Shown here in pieces: positions 26,551-34,352 of a DNA stretch of 64,000 bases. This stretch comes from Candidatus Melainabacteria bacterium (GTDB taxonomy: Bacteria; Cyanobacteriota; Vampirovibrionia; Obscuribacterales; Obscuribacteraceae): assembly GCA_003242885.1 (NCBI GenBank), contig QKMZ01000003.1:867733-931732 (forward strand). The letters are read 5' to 3'. The translations under genes were made by a program, and so were the position numbers. Numbering within the stretch: position 1 is the stretch's first letter; each line of letters opens with the position of its first letter. The notes beneath the pieces were generated by a model, which saw nothing but the letters and a program-made list of their open reading frames with translations, did no database searches and was not told the origin of the DNA.

Positions 26551-28617
26551 GTGACCGATCCGGAGACACACAAGAAGAACGAAAGTTCGGAATTACCCGT
26601 CCTGCAAGCAGAAAATCTGCTTGCAGACAAAAGTCCTACCCATGAAGAGATAACGCTTTTCGGTACCAAGCAAACAGAAGCATCGGTCTTTGCTCCTGGC
26701 ACCATACTTGATACAAAGTATCGCGTCATCTCTCTCATCGGCAAAGGCGGCATGGGCGCTGTCTATAAAGTTGAGCAGATTTTCCTCAAGAAAGAATTTG
26801 CGCTGAAAACTTTTGGTGGCAACTTCAACGAAAATCAGGCACGTCGGTTTCAAACGGAAGCCAAAGCGACTTCAAAGCTGGATCATCCAAACATCGTCAG
26901 AGTGAGCGATTTCGGCGTGATTGATTTTTCCACGCCCTATTTCGTGATGGAACTCGTCGAGGGAATTAGCCTCGAAGAGCACCTGAAGAAAAACGGACCA
27001 TTATCTTACGAAGAAATTTTCACGGTGTTTATTCCGCTATGCATGGGGCTGCAAGACGCTCATGAAGAGGGGATTGTGCATCGAGACGTCAAACCCAGCA
27101 ACATCATGCTAGTGGGGAAACCGGGACAGTGGCAGCCAAAGCTTTTGGATTTTGGAATTGCCAAACTCATCGATGAAAAAACCGCGCTTACACAAACCGG
27201 GGAAATCGTAGGAAGTCCTCTATACATGAGCCCTGAGCAGTGCAGTGCCGGCAAAGTAGATCGACGAAGCGATATTTATTCGCTCGGTTGCACGATGTTC
27301 GAAGCGATCACAGGTGGGCCACCTTTCCCAGGAGCATCAGCAATAGAAACAATCGGAATGCACCTTAACCAAGAACCTCAAACGCTCAAAGAAGCGACGA
27401 TGGGTCAAGAGTTTCCCGCTGATTTAGAGCGAATTGTTCACACCATGCTGGCTAAAAACCCAGATCAACGTTTCACATCAGCACGGCAAGTTGCTGGCAA
27501 TCTGATTCGCTTGAAGCAAGGAGCTCAGTTAATGATCTCCGCGCACGATAAAAAGTTGTTCGAGCAAAATCGCAGCGGTCCGACACTCGCCAACTATATT
27601 CTTGGCACTATTGCCTTGATTGCCACCGGCTTTGCAATCTATTTCTGGATACTCCTTCAGGACGAAAGTCGCGTTACTAAAGTACCGGAACTAGCGAGCA
27701 CAGTGGAAGGATTCAGAGGCGATCGTTCTTCGATAATTGCGGAGAAAGGTCTTTACGGCATGGAAGAACCACCAGCGCTCGAGCTCGACACTTCAAAGCC
27801 TTTTTGCACAAGTGTAAAGGAAGAAAAAGGAAAGACAATCAGAGTCTTCAATTTCCCAAAGAAATCAATCGGATTACTACAAAATCGCGATAGCGAACTG
27901 ACGTACGAAGCAAAAGGTCACGTTGAAATTCCCTGGCGCGGGCCCATGGTTTTCAAACCTACTAAGGACGTCGTTAGCACGTATCCTGGACTATTCGACA
28001 AATTCAAAGACGATGAAATAGCTTCAATACTTTTCGAGCGCGAAACAGAGTGCCAATACGACGCGCTGATGCACCTGCGTTCGTATAAATTTTTGGAAGA
28101 ACTTTCCTTCGAGGATTCAGACTTCAATGACGCAGGGATTAAGTATTTAGACCCGCTGCCGCACCTTCGGTCACTCTCTGTCGTTACTACCGACGTGACT
28201 GCGAACGGTTTGGCGAAGTATAAGGGTTTGAAAAAACTGCGCAAATTATCCATCGGACAAATGCCGAAGATGGCGAACTTACTTAACGCTCTTCAGGGCG
28301 GAGACTTAGATAGTTTGAAAATTAGATTTTGCGTTATGTCCGAGAAAGAGTACGAGAAGCTAGCCAAGCTTCCAAAATTGGCAAGGATAGAAATCGACTC
28401 ACCAGAAATGGGACCGGATGCTTTTAACGGTTTATGCCACTCAAAAGCTTTGGAGTGGATAGATCTTCAACATTGTTTTCTGCGAGCAGAAACTTATCCA
28501 GCATTGGCAAAAATGCAAAATCTGAAGACGCTCATTTTGACTGGTCATAAGTTCTCAGCGGCAGACCGCAAATTCATCGTCGATTCGCTACCAAACTGTC
28601 GCGTCGTGTTTAGATAG
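26551..28617 (+). CDS. Transmembrane Ser/Thr protein kinase with C-terminal LRR-like sensor
   Basis: An eukaryote-like (Hanks-type) kinase of 688 residues with a GTG start. All catalytic parts are intact: glycine loop GKGGMG (64-69), Lys86, Glu103, HRDVKPSN (Asp179, Asn184), DFG (200-202) and SPEQ. One membrane helix spans about 347-368, so the kinase is cytoplasmic and the C-terminus is outside. After a 150-residue linker the C-terminal 180 residues contain LRR-like repeats (LRSLSVVTTDVTANGLAKYKGL and similar). The domain probably senses an extracytoplasmic ligand. It lies six bases after the hydrolase gene and before a decayed paralogue. Confidence 0.9.
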   Translation: MTDPETHKKNESSELPVLQAENLLADKSPTHEEITLFGTKQTEASVFAPGTILDTKYRVISLIGKGGMGAVYKVEQIFLKKEFALKTFGGNFNENQARRFQTEAKATSKLDHPNIVRVSDFGVIDFSTPYFVMELVEGISLEEHLKKNGPLSYEEIFTVFIPLCMGLQDAHEEGIVHRDVKPSNIMLVGKPGQWQPKLLDFGIAKLIDEKTALTQTGEIVGSPLYMSPEQCSAGKVDRRSDIYSLGCTMFEAITGGPPFPGASAIETIGMHLNQEPQTLKEATMGQEFPADLERIVHTMLAKNPDQRFTSARQVAGNLIRLKQGAQLMISAHDKKLFEQNRSGPTLANYILGTIALIATGFAIYFWILLQDESRVTKVPELASTVEGFRGDRSSIIAEKGLYGMEEPPALELDTSKPFCTSVKEEKGKTIRVFNFPKKSIGLLQNRDSELTYEAKGHVEIPWRGPMVFKPTKDVVSTYPGLFDKFKDDEIASILFERETECQYDALMHLRSYKFLEELSFEDSDFNDAGIKYLDPLPHLRSLSVVTTDVTANGLAKYKGLKKLRKLSIGQMPKMANLLNALQGGDLDSLKIRFCVMSEKEYEKLAKLPKLARIEIDSPEMGPDAFNGLCHSKALEWIDLQHCFLRAETYPALAKMQNLKTLILTGHKFSAADRKFIVDSLPNCRVVFR

Positions 28618-28708
28618 CGAGTGTCGCGCCCTTTTTAGATAAACCCATGCGTGGTTTTCAAAATAAACTATCGCGTGGATTTCGGATTAGTTGATGAGCA
28701 AAGCGTCC

Positions 28709-28737
28709 TTGGCGGTTACCTGCCAAGCTCCTACAAT
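28709..28737 (+). promoter_or_regulatory. Sigma-70-type promoter of the pseudokinase gene
   Basis: TTGGCG and TACAAT are separated by exactly 17 bases. An inverted repeat, CTTGGC/GCCAAG (28708-28713 and 28722-28727), overlaps the -35 element and spacer and could be an operator. The expected start of transcription leaves a leader of about 20 bases containing AGGAG. Confidence 0.5.
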
Positions 28738-28763
28738 AGTCGTATTAGCGTCAGGAGTTCGTC

Positions 28764-29714
28764 GTGCCCGAAGGACCCCCGCAGAGAAAACTTGCTAAGT
28801 CGACGGAGCCTAAGCTATTTCGAGACTCCGATTCAGACGAACTCGTTGAGGTTCCTGAACTGAATCAGCGCGAGCCGGGTACTCTTATCGACGACAAATA
28901 CAAAATATTATCGACGCTCGGCAAAAGCGAGCTCGCCGTCGTCTACAAGGTCGAGCATACAGGTAAGCAGAATGAGTTGAGGCTCAAATTGTTTGAGCCT
29001 GAATTTAGCGACAGCCAAATTCAGAGATTCCAAAACGATGCAAAAGCTGTCTCACACCTCGACCACCCAAACACTGCCAAACTAACGGATTACGGCGTCC
29101 TGGAAGGTAAGCAGCCATACTATGTAAGCGAATATACCGAAGGTAAATCGCTAGCTGATTATTTGCAGCGGTGTGGTCGACTGACTCACGACGACATATT
29201 CGGCGTTTTTCTTTCGCTGTCCTGGGCACTCCAAGACGCCCATCAGAAGGGTATTGTTCATCGCAATGTCAAACCAAGCAACATTCTGCTGGTCGGGGAG
29301 CAGGGAAATTGGAGCAGCAAGCTGTTGGATTTTGCGACCGGTAAATTAAGTGAAGGGGGGCGAAAACCACAAGCACAATTCATTCGCTCCAATGCAAACC
29401 CGCATTACGTCAGCCCCGAGCAGTTTACTCCCGAGAAAACAGATCAGAAGAGCGACATATACTCGATGGGGTGCGCTCTATTCGAAGCAATCACAGCGCG
29501 CCCACCGTTTCCCTGCGCGACGCTGGAAGAGGCTAAGCAACTACACATTTCCGGGGCGATTCCATCACTTAAGGAAGCTTCGCTTGGCAGAGACTTTCCC
29601 GAGGCGCTTCAGGATATTGTCTCGACCATGTTGGCAAAAGACCCGCAACAGCGCTATACATCGGCAAGTCAGGTCACAGAAAATTTGATGCGACTAAAGC
29701 TGAGTTCTCTCTAG
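28764..29714 (+). CDS. Probable pseudokinase, paralogue of the preceding Ser/Thr kinase
   Basis: This 316-residue protein aligns along its length with the kinase domain of the gene upstream, but lacks its membrane and LRR parts. The catalytic machinery is altered at several points: the glycine loop reads GKSELA, the helix C Glu becomes Asp92, HRD becomes HRN (Asn168) and DFG becomes DFA (189-191). Lys75 and the Asn of PSN remain. Loss of the catalytic base makes phosphotransfer unlikely, while the fold and SPEQ region are kept. I infer a regulatory pseudokinase acting with its neighbour. GTG start after AGGAG; it has its own promoter. Confidence 0.85.
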   Translation: MPEGPPQRKLAKSTEPKLFRDSDSDELVEVPELNQREPGTLIDDKYKILSTLGKSELAVVYKVEHTGKQNELRLKLFEPEFSDSQIQRFQNDAKAVSHLDHPNTAKLTDYGVLEGKQPYYVSEYTEGKSLADYLQRCGRLTHDDIFGVFLSLSWALQDAHQKGIVHRNVKPSNILLVGEQGNWSSKLLDFATGKLSEGGRKPQAQFIRSNANPHYVSPEQFTPEKTDQKSDIYSMGCALFEAITARPPFPCATLEEAKQLHISGAIPSLKEASLGRDFPEALQDIVSTMLAKDPQQRYTSASQVTENLMRLKLSSL

Positions 29715-29752
29715 AGGCTCGGTCGATGCTACCCAGCAGAATGAAGTGCAAA

Positions 29753-29799
29753 AGGCTCTTCCAACCACACGTGTCGTGATGTTCTAGCTGGAAGAGCCT
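29753..29799. terminator. Inverted repeat between the pseudokinase and a small convergent gene
   Basis: AGGCTCTTCCA and TGGAAGAGCCT form an 11-base perfect stem with a 25-base loop. It stands between convergent genes and can serve both. T runs are weak on either side. Confidence 0.5.
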
Positions 29800-29822
29800 G
29801 AAAAGTTTGAAAAGATAACGGT

Positions 29823-29978
29823 TTAGTGACCGCCGCCAGCAGACGTGGTGGGTTCGGGCGCGTTGACGTCATAGGTAAACTTGGCGAATACGCCAATCCC
29901 GAAGACGACGATTGCGAAGCAAACAAAGAAGAAAGTCAGCCACCCTTGGGCAGGGTCTTTATGTCCGGGTGCACTCAT
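29823..29978 (-). CDS. Small single-pass membrane protein
   Basis: A 51-residue protein with one hydrophobic helix (about 13-32), a short polar N-terminus and a Gly/Pro-rich tail ending GGGH. The ATG has a good AGGAG site eight bases upstream, and a TATAAT on the same strand lies at 30019-30024, so expression is credible. Size and layout recall accessory subunits of respiratory or transport complexes, but there is no family match I can name and no related neighbours. It ends 23 bases beyond a shared inverted repeat. Confidence 0.55.
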   Translation of the reverse strand: MSAPGHKDPAQGWLTFFFVCFAIVVFGIGVFAKFTYDVNAPEPTTSAGGGH

Positions 29979-30169
29979 CGAAAAAACTCCTAAATATTGC
30001 TTGCGCGCTAACAATTAGATTATATGGCGAACAGCCCCAATGAGCATCCCTGACTACTTCTTCTTTGTATAAGCAGTGAGTAATCTCAGAGCCCTCAGAG
30101 CCCAAACCTCCCAACTCGCTTGCAATTTGGCATTCGAGATTTTTGTTGCCGAGCGTATCCAAGTGGCGC

Positions 30170-30197
30170 TTGACAATTAATCAAAGGTGCGGATAAC
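30170..30197 (+). promoter_or_regulatory. Sigma-70-type promoter of the MFS transporter
   Basis: A consensus TTGACA (30170-30175) is followed 16 bases later by GATAAC. The leader of about 55 bases ends in GGAGAG before the ATG at 30261. This supports that ATG over the in-frame GTG at 30201. Confidence 0.5.
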
Positions 30198-30260
30198 CGG
30201 GTGGACGCCAAGCGGTCTCTTGGCTACCGTGTTCGAGCGAGGAAAAGTTGGAGAGAACAT

Positions 30261-31652
30261 ATGGCGTCAAGCAATCTGCTAGACCACGGCGTCCTATTGG
30301 TCAAAACACGCGGCACCTATTTCCCGACATTGTTAGCCACCTGGCTCGGAGAATGCTTCGATGCCATGGATGCAACAATTTACTTTATTGCCATGTATCC
30401 GGCTGTCAGCCAACTGCTGGCAACCAAAGATGCAGTTCAAATCGGCTGGCATGGCTCATCCATTTTGTTCTGCTTTATGCTCGGCTGGGCAATCGGCAGC
30501 GTCGTTTTCGGTTATGTTGCGGACAGGCTCGGGCGGAAAAACACACTTTGCCTGACAATTTTGCTTTATGCAGTCGCATGCGGATTGTGTGCACTCGTAC
30601 AAACAACCTGGCAATTAGCTCTTTGTCGCTTCGCTGTGGGGCTGGGCATTGGCGGTGAAATCGCATTGGGCGCAGTAATGCTTGGTGAAACATCCAGGCC
30701 GGGCAAACAGCGCGCATGGTCCATGGCAGCGTTAGGAACATCTTTTGGCGTGGGCTGCATGCTTTGTGGATTGTTCAATTTTGGAACAGGCGAACTCGGC
30801 TGGCGCTATCTCTTCGCCGTGGGCATCATCCCGGCTCTGGTCACGCTCTATATTCGTTTTAAAATCTCCGAGCCGCAGTGCTTTGAAGAATTGCAGAAGA
30901 AGAGATATGACCTGCAAAGCGTTCCAAAAATACTTTTGAAACGCCACGAGCGCGACCTTATTGCAAATCCTTTTGCACTTGCATTCGACAAACGCAATCG
31001 CCACTCAATGATTATCGTCACGTTGCTCGCGACATCAGCAATTGTCGGATACTGGGCGGGTGTGTCGTGGATGCCCGCGTGGATAAACCAACTGACCGGG
31101 CACGAAGCAGTCGCTGAGAGAAGCACCGCAACGCTCAGCATGAGCATCGGTGGATTTCTTGGTGCATTATTGCTTCCACTATTGGTGAGCAGCTTCAGGT
31201 ACAGCACCGTATTCAAAATTGGATTTATCGGTTCGTTGATAGCTGCGGTCGGAACATTCATGATGGTGAGAACCTACAGCCCAGCAGTGAACTTCTGCGC
31301 ATTTGCAGTCGGCGTAGCGACATATATTCCATTTATCGCGCTGCAGATTTACGTGGTCGATGCATTCTCAACAGAACTCCGTGGCACCGCATCCGGTATC
31401 GCATGGAGTTTTGGCAGAGTAATCGCAGGACTCGCGGCGTTGATGACAGGACCTCTAATCGCTATGTTCGGTGGCTCGTATGGAACCGCAGCAGCATGCG
31501 TTTCTCTCGTGTATCTTCTCGGCTTCGCTGCCGCATTCTTTGTGCGACAACCAAAAGTACAGAATGAAAACCATGACAGACGCAAGCCACGCACTGCTCA
31601 ATCCGGCTCACACGCACCTATCGTCGTCGCAGTGCAATCAAACCAAAGATAG
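30261..31652 (+). CDS. MFS transporter (sugar / aromatic acid porter type)
   Basis: A 463-residue major facilitator with 12 predicted helices in two halves. Motif A, GYVADRLGRK, follows helix 2. Helix 5 has the GLGIGGEIALGAVML pattern shared by sugar-porter and aromatic-acid/H+ symporter families. The first acidic residues in GECFDAMDATIYF suggest proton coupling with organic acids. The ATG at 30261 has a GGAGAG site. The solute is unknown. The C-terminal tail is cytoplasmic and basic. Three 12-base repeats and terminator-like palindromes follow. Confidence 0.88.
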   Translation: MASSNLLDHGVLLVKTRGTYFPTLLATWLGECFDAMDATIYFIAMYPAVSQLLATKDAVQIGWHGSSILFCFMLGWAIGSVVFGYVADRLGRKNTLCLTILLYAVACGLCALVQTTWQLALCRFAVGLGIGGEIALGAVMLGETSRPGKQRAWSMAALGTSFGVGCMLCGLFNFGTGELGWRYLFAVGIIPALVTLYIRFKISEPQCFEELQKKRYDLQSVPKILLKRHERDLIANPFALAFDKRNRHSMIIVTLLATSAIVGYWAGVSWMPAWINQLTGHEAVAERSTATLSMSIGGFLGALLLPLLVSSFRYSTVFKIGFIGSLIAAVGTFMMVRTYSPAVNFCAFAVGVATYIPFIALQIYVVDAFSTELRGTASGIAWSFGRVIAGLAALMTGPLIAMFGGSYGTAAACVSLVYLLGFAAAFFVRQPKVQNENHDRRKPRTAQSGSHAPIVVAVQSNQR

Positions 31653-31679
31653 TCACCACGCCAATCTTCGCGGTGGCGT

Positions 31680-31715
31680 TTCGTGGGACAATTCGTGGGA
31701 CGCTTCGTGGGGGGC
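31680..31715. repeat. Three tandem 12-base repeats
   Basis: TTCGTGGGACAA, TTCGTGGGACGC and TTCGTGGGGGGC lie head to tail just after the MFS gene, running into the terminator hairpin. No gene covers them. Confidence 0.5.
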
Positions 31716-31736
31716 GCGTTGTACGCGCTCATTTTT
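31712..31736 (+). terminator. Terminator of the MFS gene
   Basis: GGGCGCGT pairs with ACGCGCTC (one G-U pair) around TGT, followed by ATTTTTG. This is a good intrinsic terminator and a member of the short-loop palindrome family. Confidence 0.6.
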
Positions 31737-31741
31737 GCCAG

Positions 31742-31762
31742 GGGCGACGCCATGCGTCGCCC
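31742..31762. terminator. Second short-loop palindrome between convergent genes
   Basis: GGGCGACGC and GCGTCGCCC pair perfectly around CAT. It lies only six bases after the previous terminator and faces the leftward 820-residue gene. No strong T run follows on the minus strand. Confidence 0.45.
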
Positions 31763-31825
31763 GGCTCTTGCCTGTACTCATTAAAATATTTTGGTCGCAT
31801 GCAATGCGACTCTACACGCAGACAG

Positions 31826-34288
31826 CTACTTACCCAAAAGCATTTGCGTCGCACCGCCGTAATCACTATCTGGAATATTGGAATACGCCTCGTAAATGAG
31901 TACTGTTGCTTCGAATAAATTTCCAAGCGCGACGTAGATTTCAGCAAGCTGCAATCTGAGACAGTTGCAAAAATCCCCCAGTTGATGCTCGTTTGAAAGA
32001 GCACGTTCAAGTTGATGGGCCGCGCGCTCGTAGTTTTTCACGCGAAGAAATCTTCTTGCACACTCTTCGGACAAATAGTTTGTCACATGAACACAAGAGG
32101 AAGAAATATGCTTCTCCAAGACTTTTACTATTCTCTCGCAAATGTCCAGCTGATCATCATTTACAGCGAGCAAACCCAGTTGCGCCAATCGATAAATCGA
32201 ATTGCAGGGCACAAGCAGGTTTTCTACCTTTGCCCACGTACTGACAAACTCCTTCCAGTCCTTCCTCTCAGCAAGTTGCTCAAGCTCCAGGAGCAACTTG
32301 ACAGACTCTGCTTTTCGAAGCCGTTCGGGTTTAATCAAATTGTCTTCTTGGTCTCGCTGCCGCTCTTGCTCAGCTTCTTTCTCAAAATTTCTGGTAAAGC
32401 TTCTAAGAGAAAGAACTTCCTTCATTTGCTGCATTCTGTCATCAAAACTCCCATACATGTTTTCGTCACGGCGAGTAATGATCAGCGCCGCCAGCAATTC
32501 GTTCACAATTTCAATGTCGTTTGTTTTCTCCAAAATGCGCTTCATATGAACGCCCAACTTCCACTGCAAATACTTATCTTTTGCTGCTTTCTGACTATGT
32601 TGAATTAGAGATAGAGTGCAAAAGCGCATCTTATTTAGCGATGTCTCCTGGGCAAGCCAAAGCATTTCTCCAACTCGCCTGCTGCTATCGCCAATATTAT
32701 CCGAGTAAAAACAAAGCAGTTCATTCAGAACAAGTCGAACAGATTCCAGTCGCCCCGCCAGATAATCATCAAGTGCAATGACAGTCAGCATGGCCGCAAA
32801 CTCCGCCAACTCATCAATCTGTTTCAGTGAGGTTGTATCAGAAGATTCAAAACAACTTTTCTCAACAACTTTTATCTGCTTACTTAAAAAAACCATAGCA
32901 GATGCAACCTGTCGAACAACAGGATCGCTGACGTCGCGTGTTCGCATTAGCCTTTGTAGCAGTAAGTCGCAGTAGGCATGTCCCTCAACCAGCATATTGG
33001 TCGCTTTCCACAAGCAAATCAAACGCCAGAGAGAAATACCAAGGCTAACATCCAGCCCTACGTTCTCTTCTCGCCGGAATAAAATCGACTTTTCAATAAT
33101 CGCCATTACAGACAGAAGATGTTGTCGCTCATCCGTGCTGCCAATAGTAGAAAGGATCTTGCGCATCAAATACGGAGATAGTTTCACTCCCTCATCAAGC
33201 GCAATATCTTTGAGCTGCTCCATCTGAGCATCAATGCTCAAGGTCGGGAAATTCTCCGTCTTAACATCAATCAAGTCGGCCAATGACTGCGCGACTTGAG
33301 AAGACCGTGGACCAAAGAGCGCGACCTTAGTTTCCAGATCAGACTCTGCTTTGTTCAATTTATCCACCGATGTCTGGACACGCCCAGGCGCATTCTGTCC
33401 TACATCATGAGTTGGCCTTTTACCTTCTACTTTAAGCGTCGACAACTCGCCAGGGGGCAAAAGCGGAAGTCCGAGATTCGGCATAGACGGCATAGCTGGT
33501 TCACTAATTACATTGTCTGCATCTCCAGCACTCTCAGATTTCATCGACCAAAGCTCAGGCTGTTGCGCTAGTTTTTCTTTGAGGTCGTCTTCGAACTCAC
33601 GCACTTCCGCTCTGGCTTTTGCTTCTCTCTCTAACTTGTCTCTGATCACATCAGCCATGTTGATGGCTTCCAAACGTTCTCGGTCGTAGTCCTCGCGGGA
33701 CTTCAGCTCTGTAGCTCTAACTTTGTCGCGAACATTGCCAGCGCGAATCGCTCGATCGATTGCTAGCGCAACGCCCAGAAAATCACCTTCGATTTCTGAA
33801 CACTGTTTGAGCGTGACCGACTCCTCAAACACTCGCGAAAACTCAAGAAGGGCGGTAAGCGCGCATGAAAGTCGATGCTCCGCGACAGCATCAAGGATTA
33901 CGGCAAGAGGAATTCGCAGAATAAGTTTTAGTCGTGCTTCTTTGACGTCGAATTCATCTTCCTTCAGGGATTTCACAATACTGCAAACTATTTTGCAAAC
34001 GCTCAGACGCTCCTCCGGGCGCAGACTTTCCATGCGCATCAAAATCCATTCGCTTGTTTCGAACAGCTCCTGAATACCGTCGCGGCGGGCGTAATAGTCC
34101 AATAAGCAAAGGTACATCCCCGTGCCAAGGGCTAACTTACGTTCGGCCACCTGCGTGTACGCACGCTTCCACGCCCTGTCGGCAGGCCACGTTCGCGCTT
34201 GCACATAAGCGCGCTCCATCTCTGTTGAAGGTACGAAATCTTCCGGCACGCCAATGCTCCCAAGAAGACGCTCTTTCCATCCTATCAA
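31826..34288 (-). CDS. Large helical-repeat protein of unknown function
   Basis: An 820-residue, almost wholly alpha-helical, soluble protein with no signal peptide. I do not recognise a catalytic motif. The region 190-240 is strongly charged and coiled-coil-like (REDYDRERLEAINMADVIRDKL). The C-terminal 150 residues look like TPR units (LAEIYVALGNLFEATVLIYEAY). The middle resembles an alpha-solenoid. It may be a scaffold. It follows the YfhO-like gene by 64 bases on the same strand and could be its last cotranscribed gene. The TPR content suggests protein-protein contacts; anything further would be a guess. Confidence 0.6.
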   Translation of the reverse strand: MIGWKERLLGSIGVPEDFVPSTEMERAYVQARTWPADRAWKRAYTQVAERKLALGTGMYLCLLDYYARRDGIQELFETSEWILMRMESLRPEERLSVCKIVCSIVKSLKEDEFDVKEARLKLILRIPLAVILDAVAEHRLSCALTALLEFSRVFEESVTLKQCSEIEGDFLGVALAIDRAIRAGNVRDKVRATELKSREDYDRERLEAINMADVIRDKLEREAKARAEVREFEDDLKEKLAQQPELWSMKSESAGDADNVISEPAMPSMPNLGLPLLPPGELSTLKVEGKRPTHDVGQNAPGRVQTSVDKLNKAESDLETKVALFGPRSSQVAQSLADLIDVKTENFPTLSIDAQMEQLKDIALDEGVKLSPYLMRKILSTIGSTDERQHLLSVMAIIEKSILFRREENVGLDVSLGISLWRLICLWKATNMLVEGHAYCDLLLQRLMRTRDVSDPVVRQVASAMVFLSKQIKVVEKSCFESSDTTSLKQIDELAEFAAMLTVIALDDYLAGRLESVRLVLNELLCFYSDNIGDSSRRVGEMLWLAQETSLNKMRFCTLSLIQHSQKAAKDKYLQWKLGVHMKRILEKTNDIEIVNELLAALIITRRDENMYGSFDDRMQQMKEVLSLRSFTRNFEKEAEQERQRDQEDNLIKPERLRKAESVKLLLELEQLAERKDWKEFVSTWAKVENLLVPCNSIYRLAQLGLLAVNDDQLDICERIVKVLEKHISSSCVHVTNYLSEECARRFLRVKNYERAAHQLERALSNEHQLGDFCNCLRLQLAEIYVALGNLFEATVLIYEAYSNIPDSDYGGATQMLLGK

Positions 34289-34352
34289 AAGGAGCTGGTT
34301 TGCGGATTTCGTTCCAAAACCTCTCGAACTGTCGCGGGCGGCAAATTCAAAG

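Noticed and set aside
29959..30162. 67-codon leftward frame in the MFS upstream region
   Set aside because: It covers a promoter region, has no ribosome site and an atypical composition.
30201..30260. GTG start of the MFS transporter
   Set aside because: The added residues are polar and Arg-rich without family match, and the ATG at 30261 has GGAGAG.
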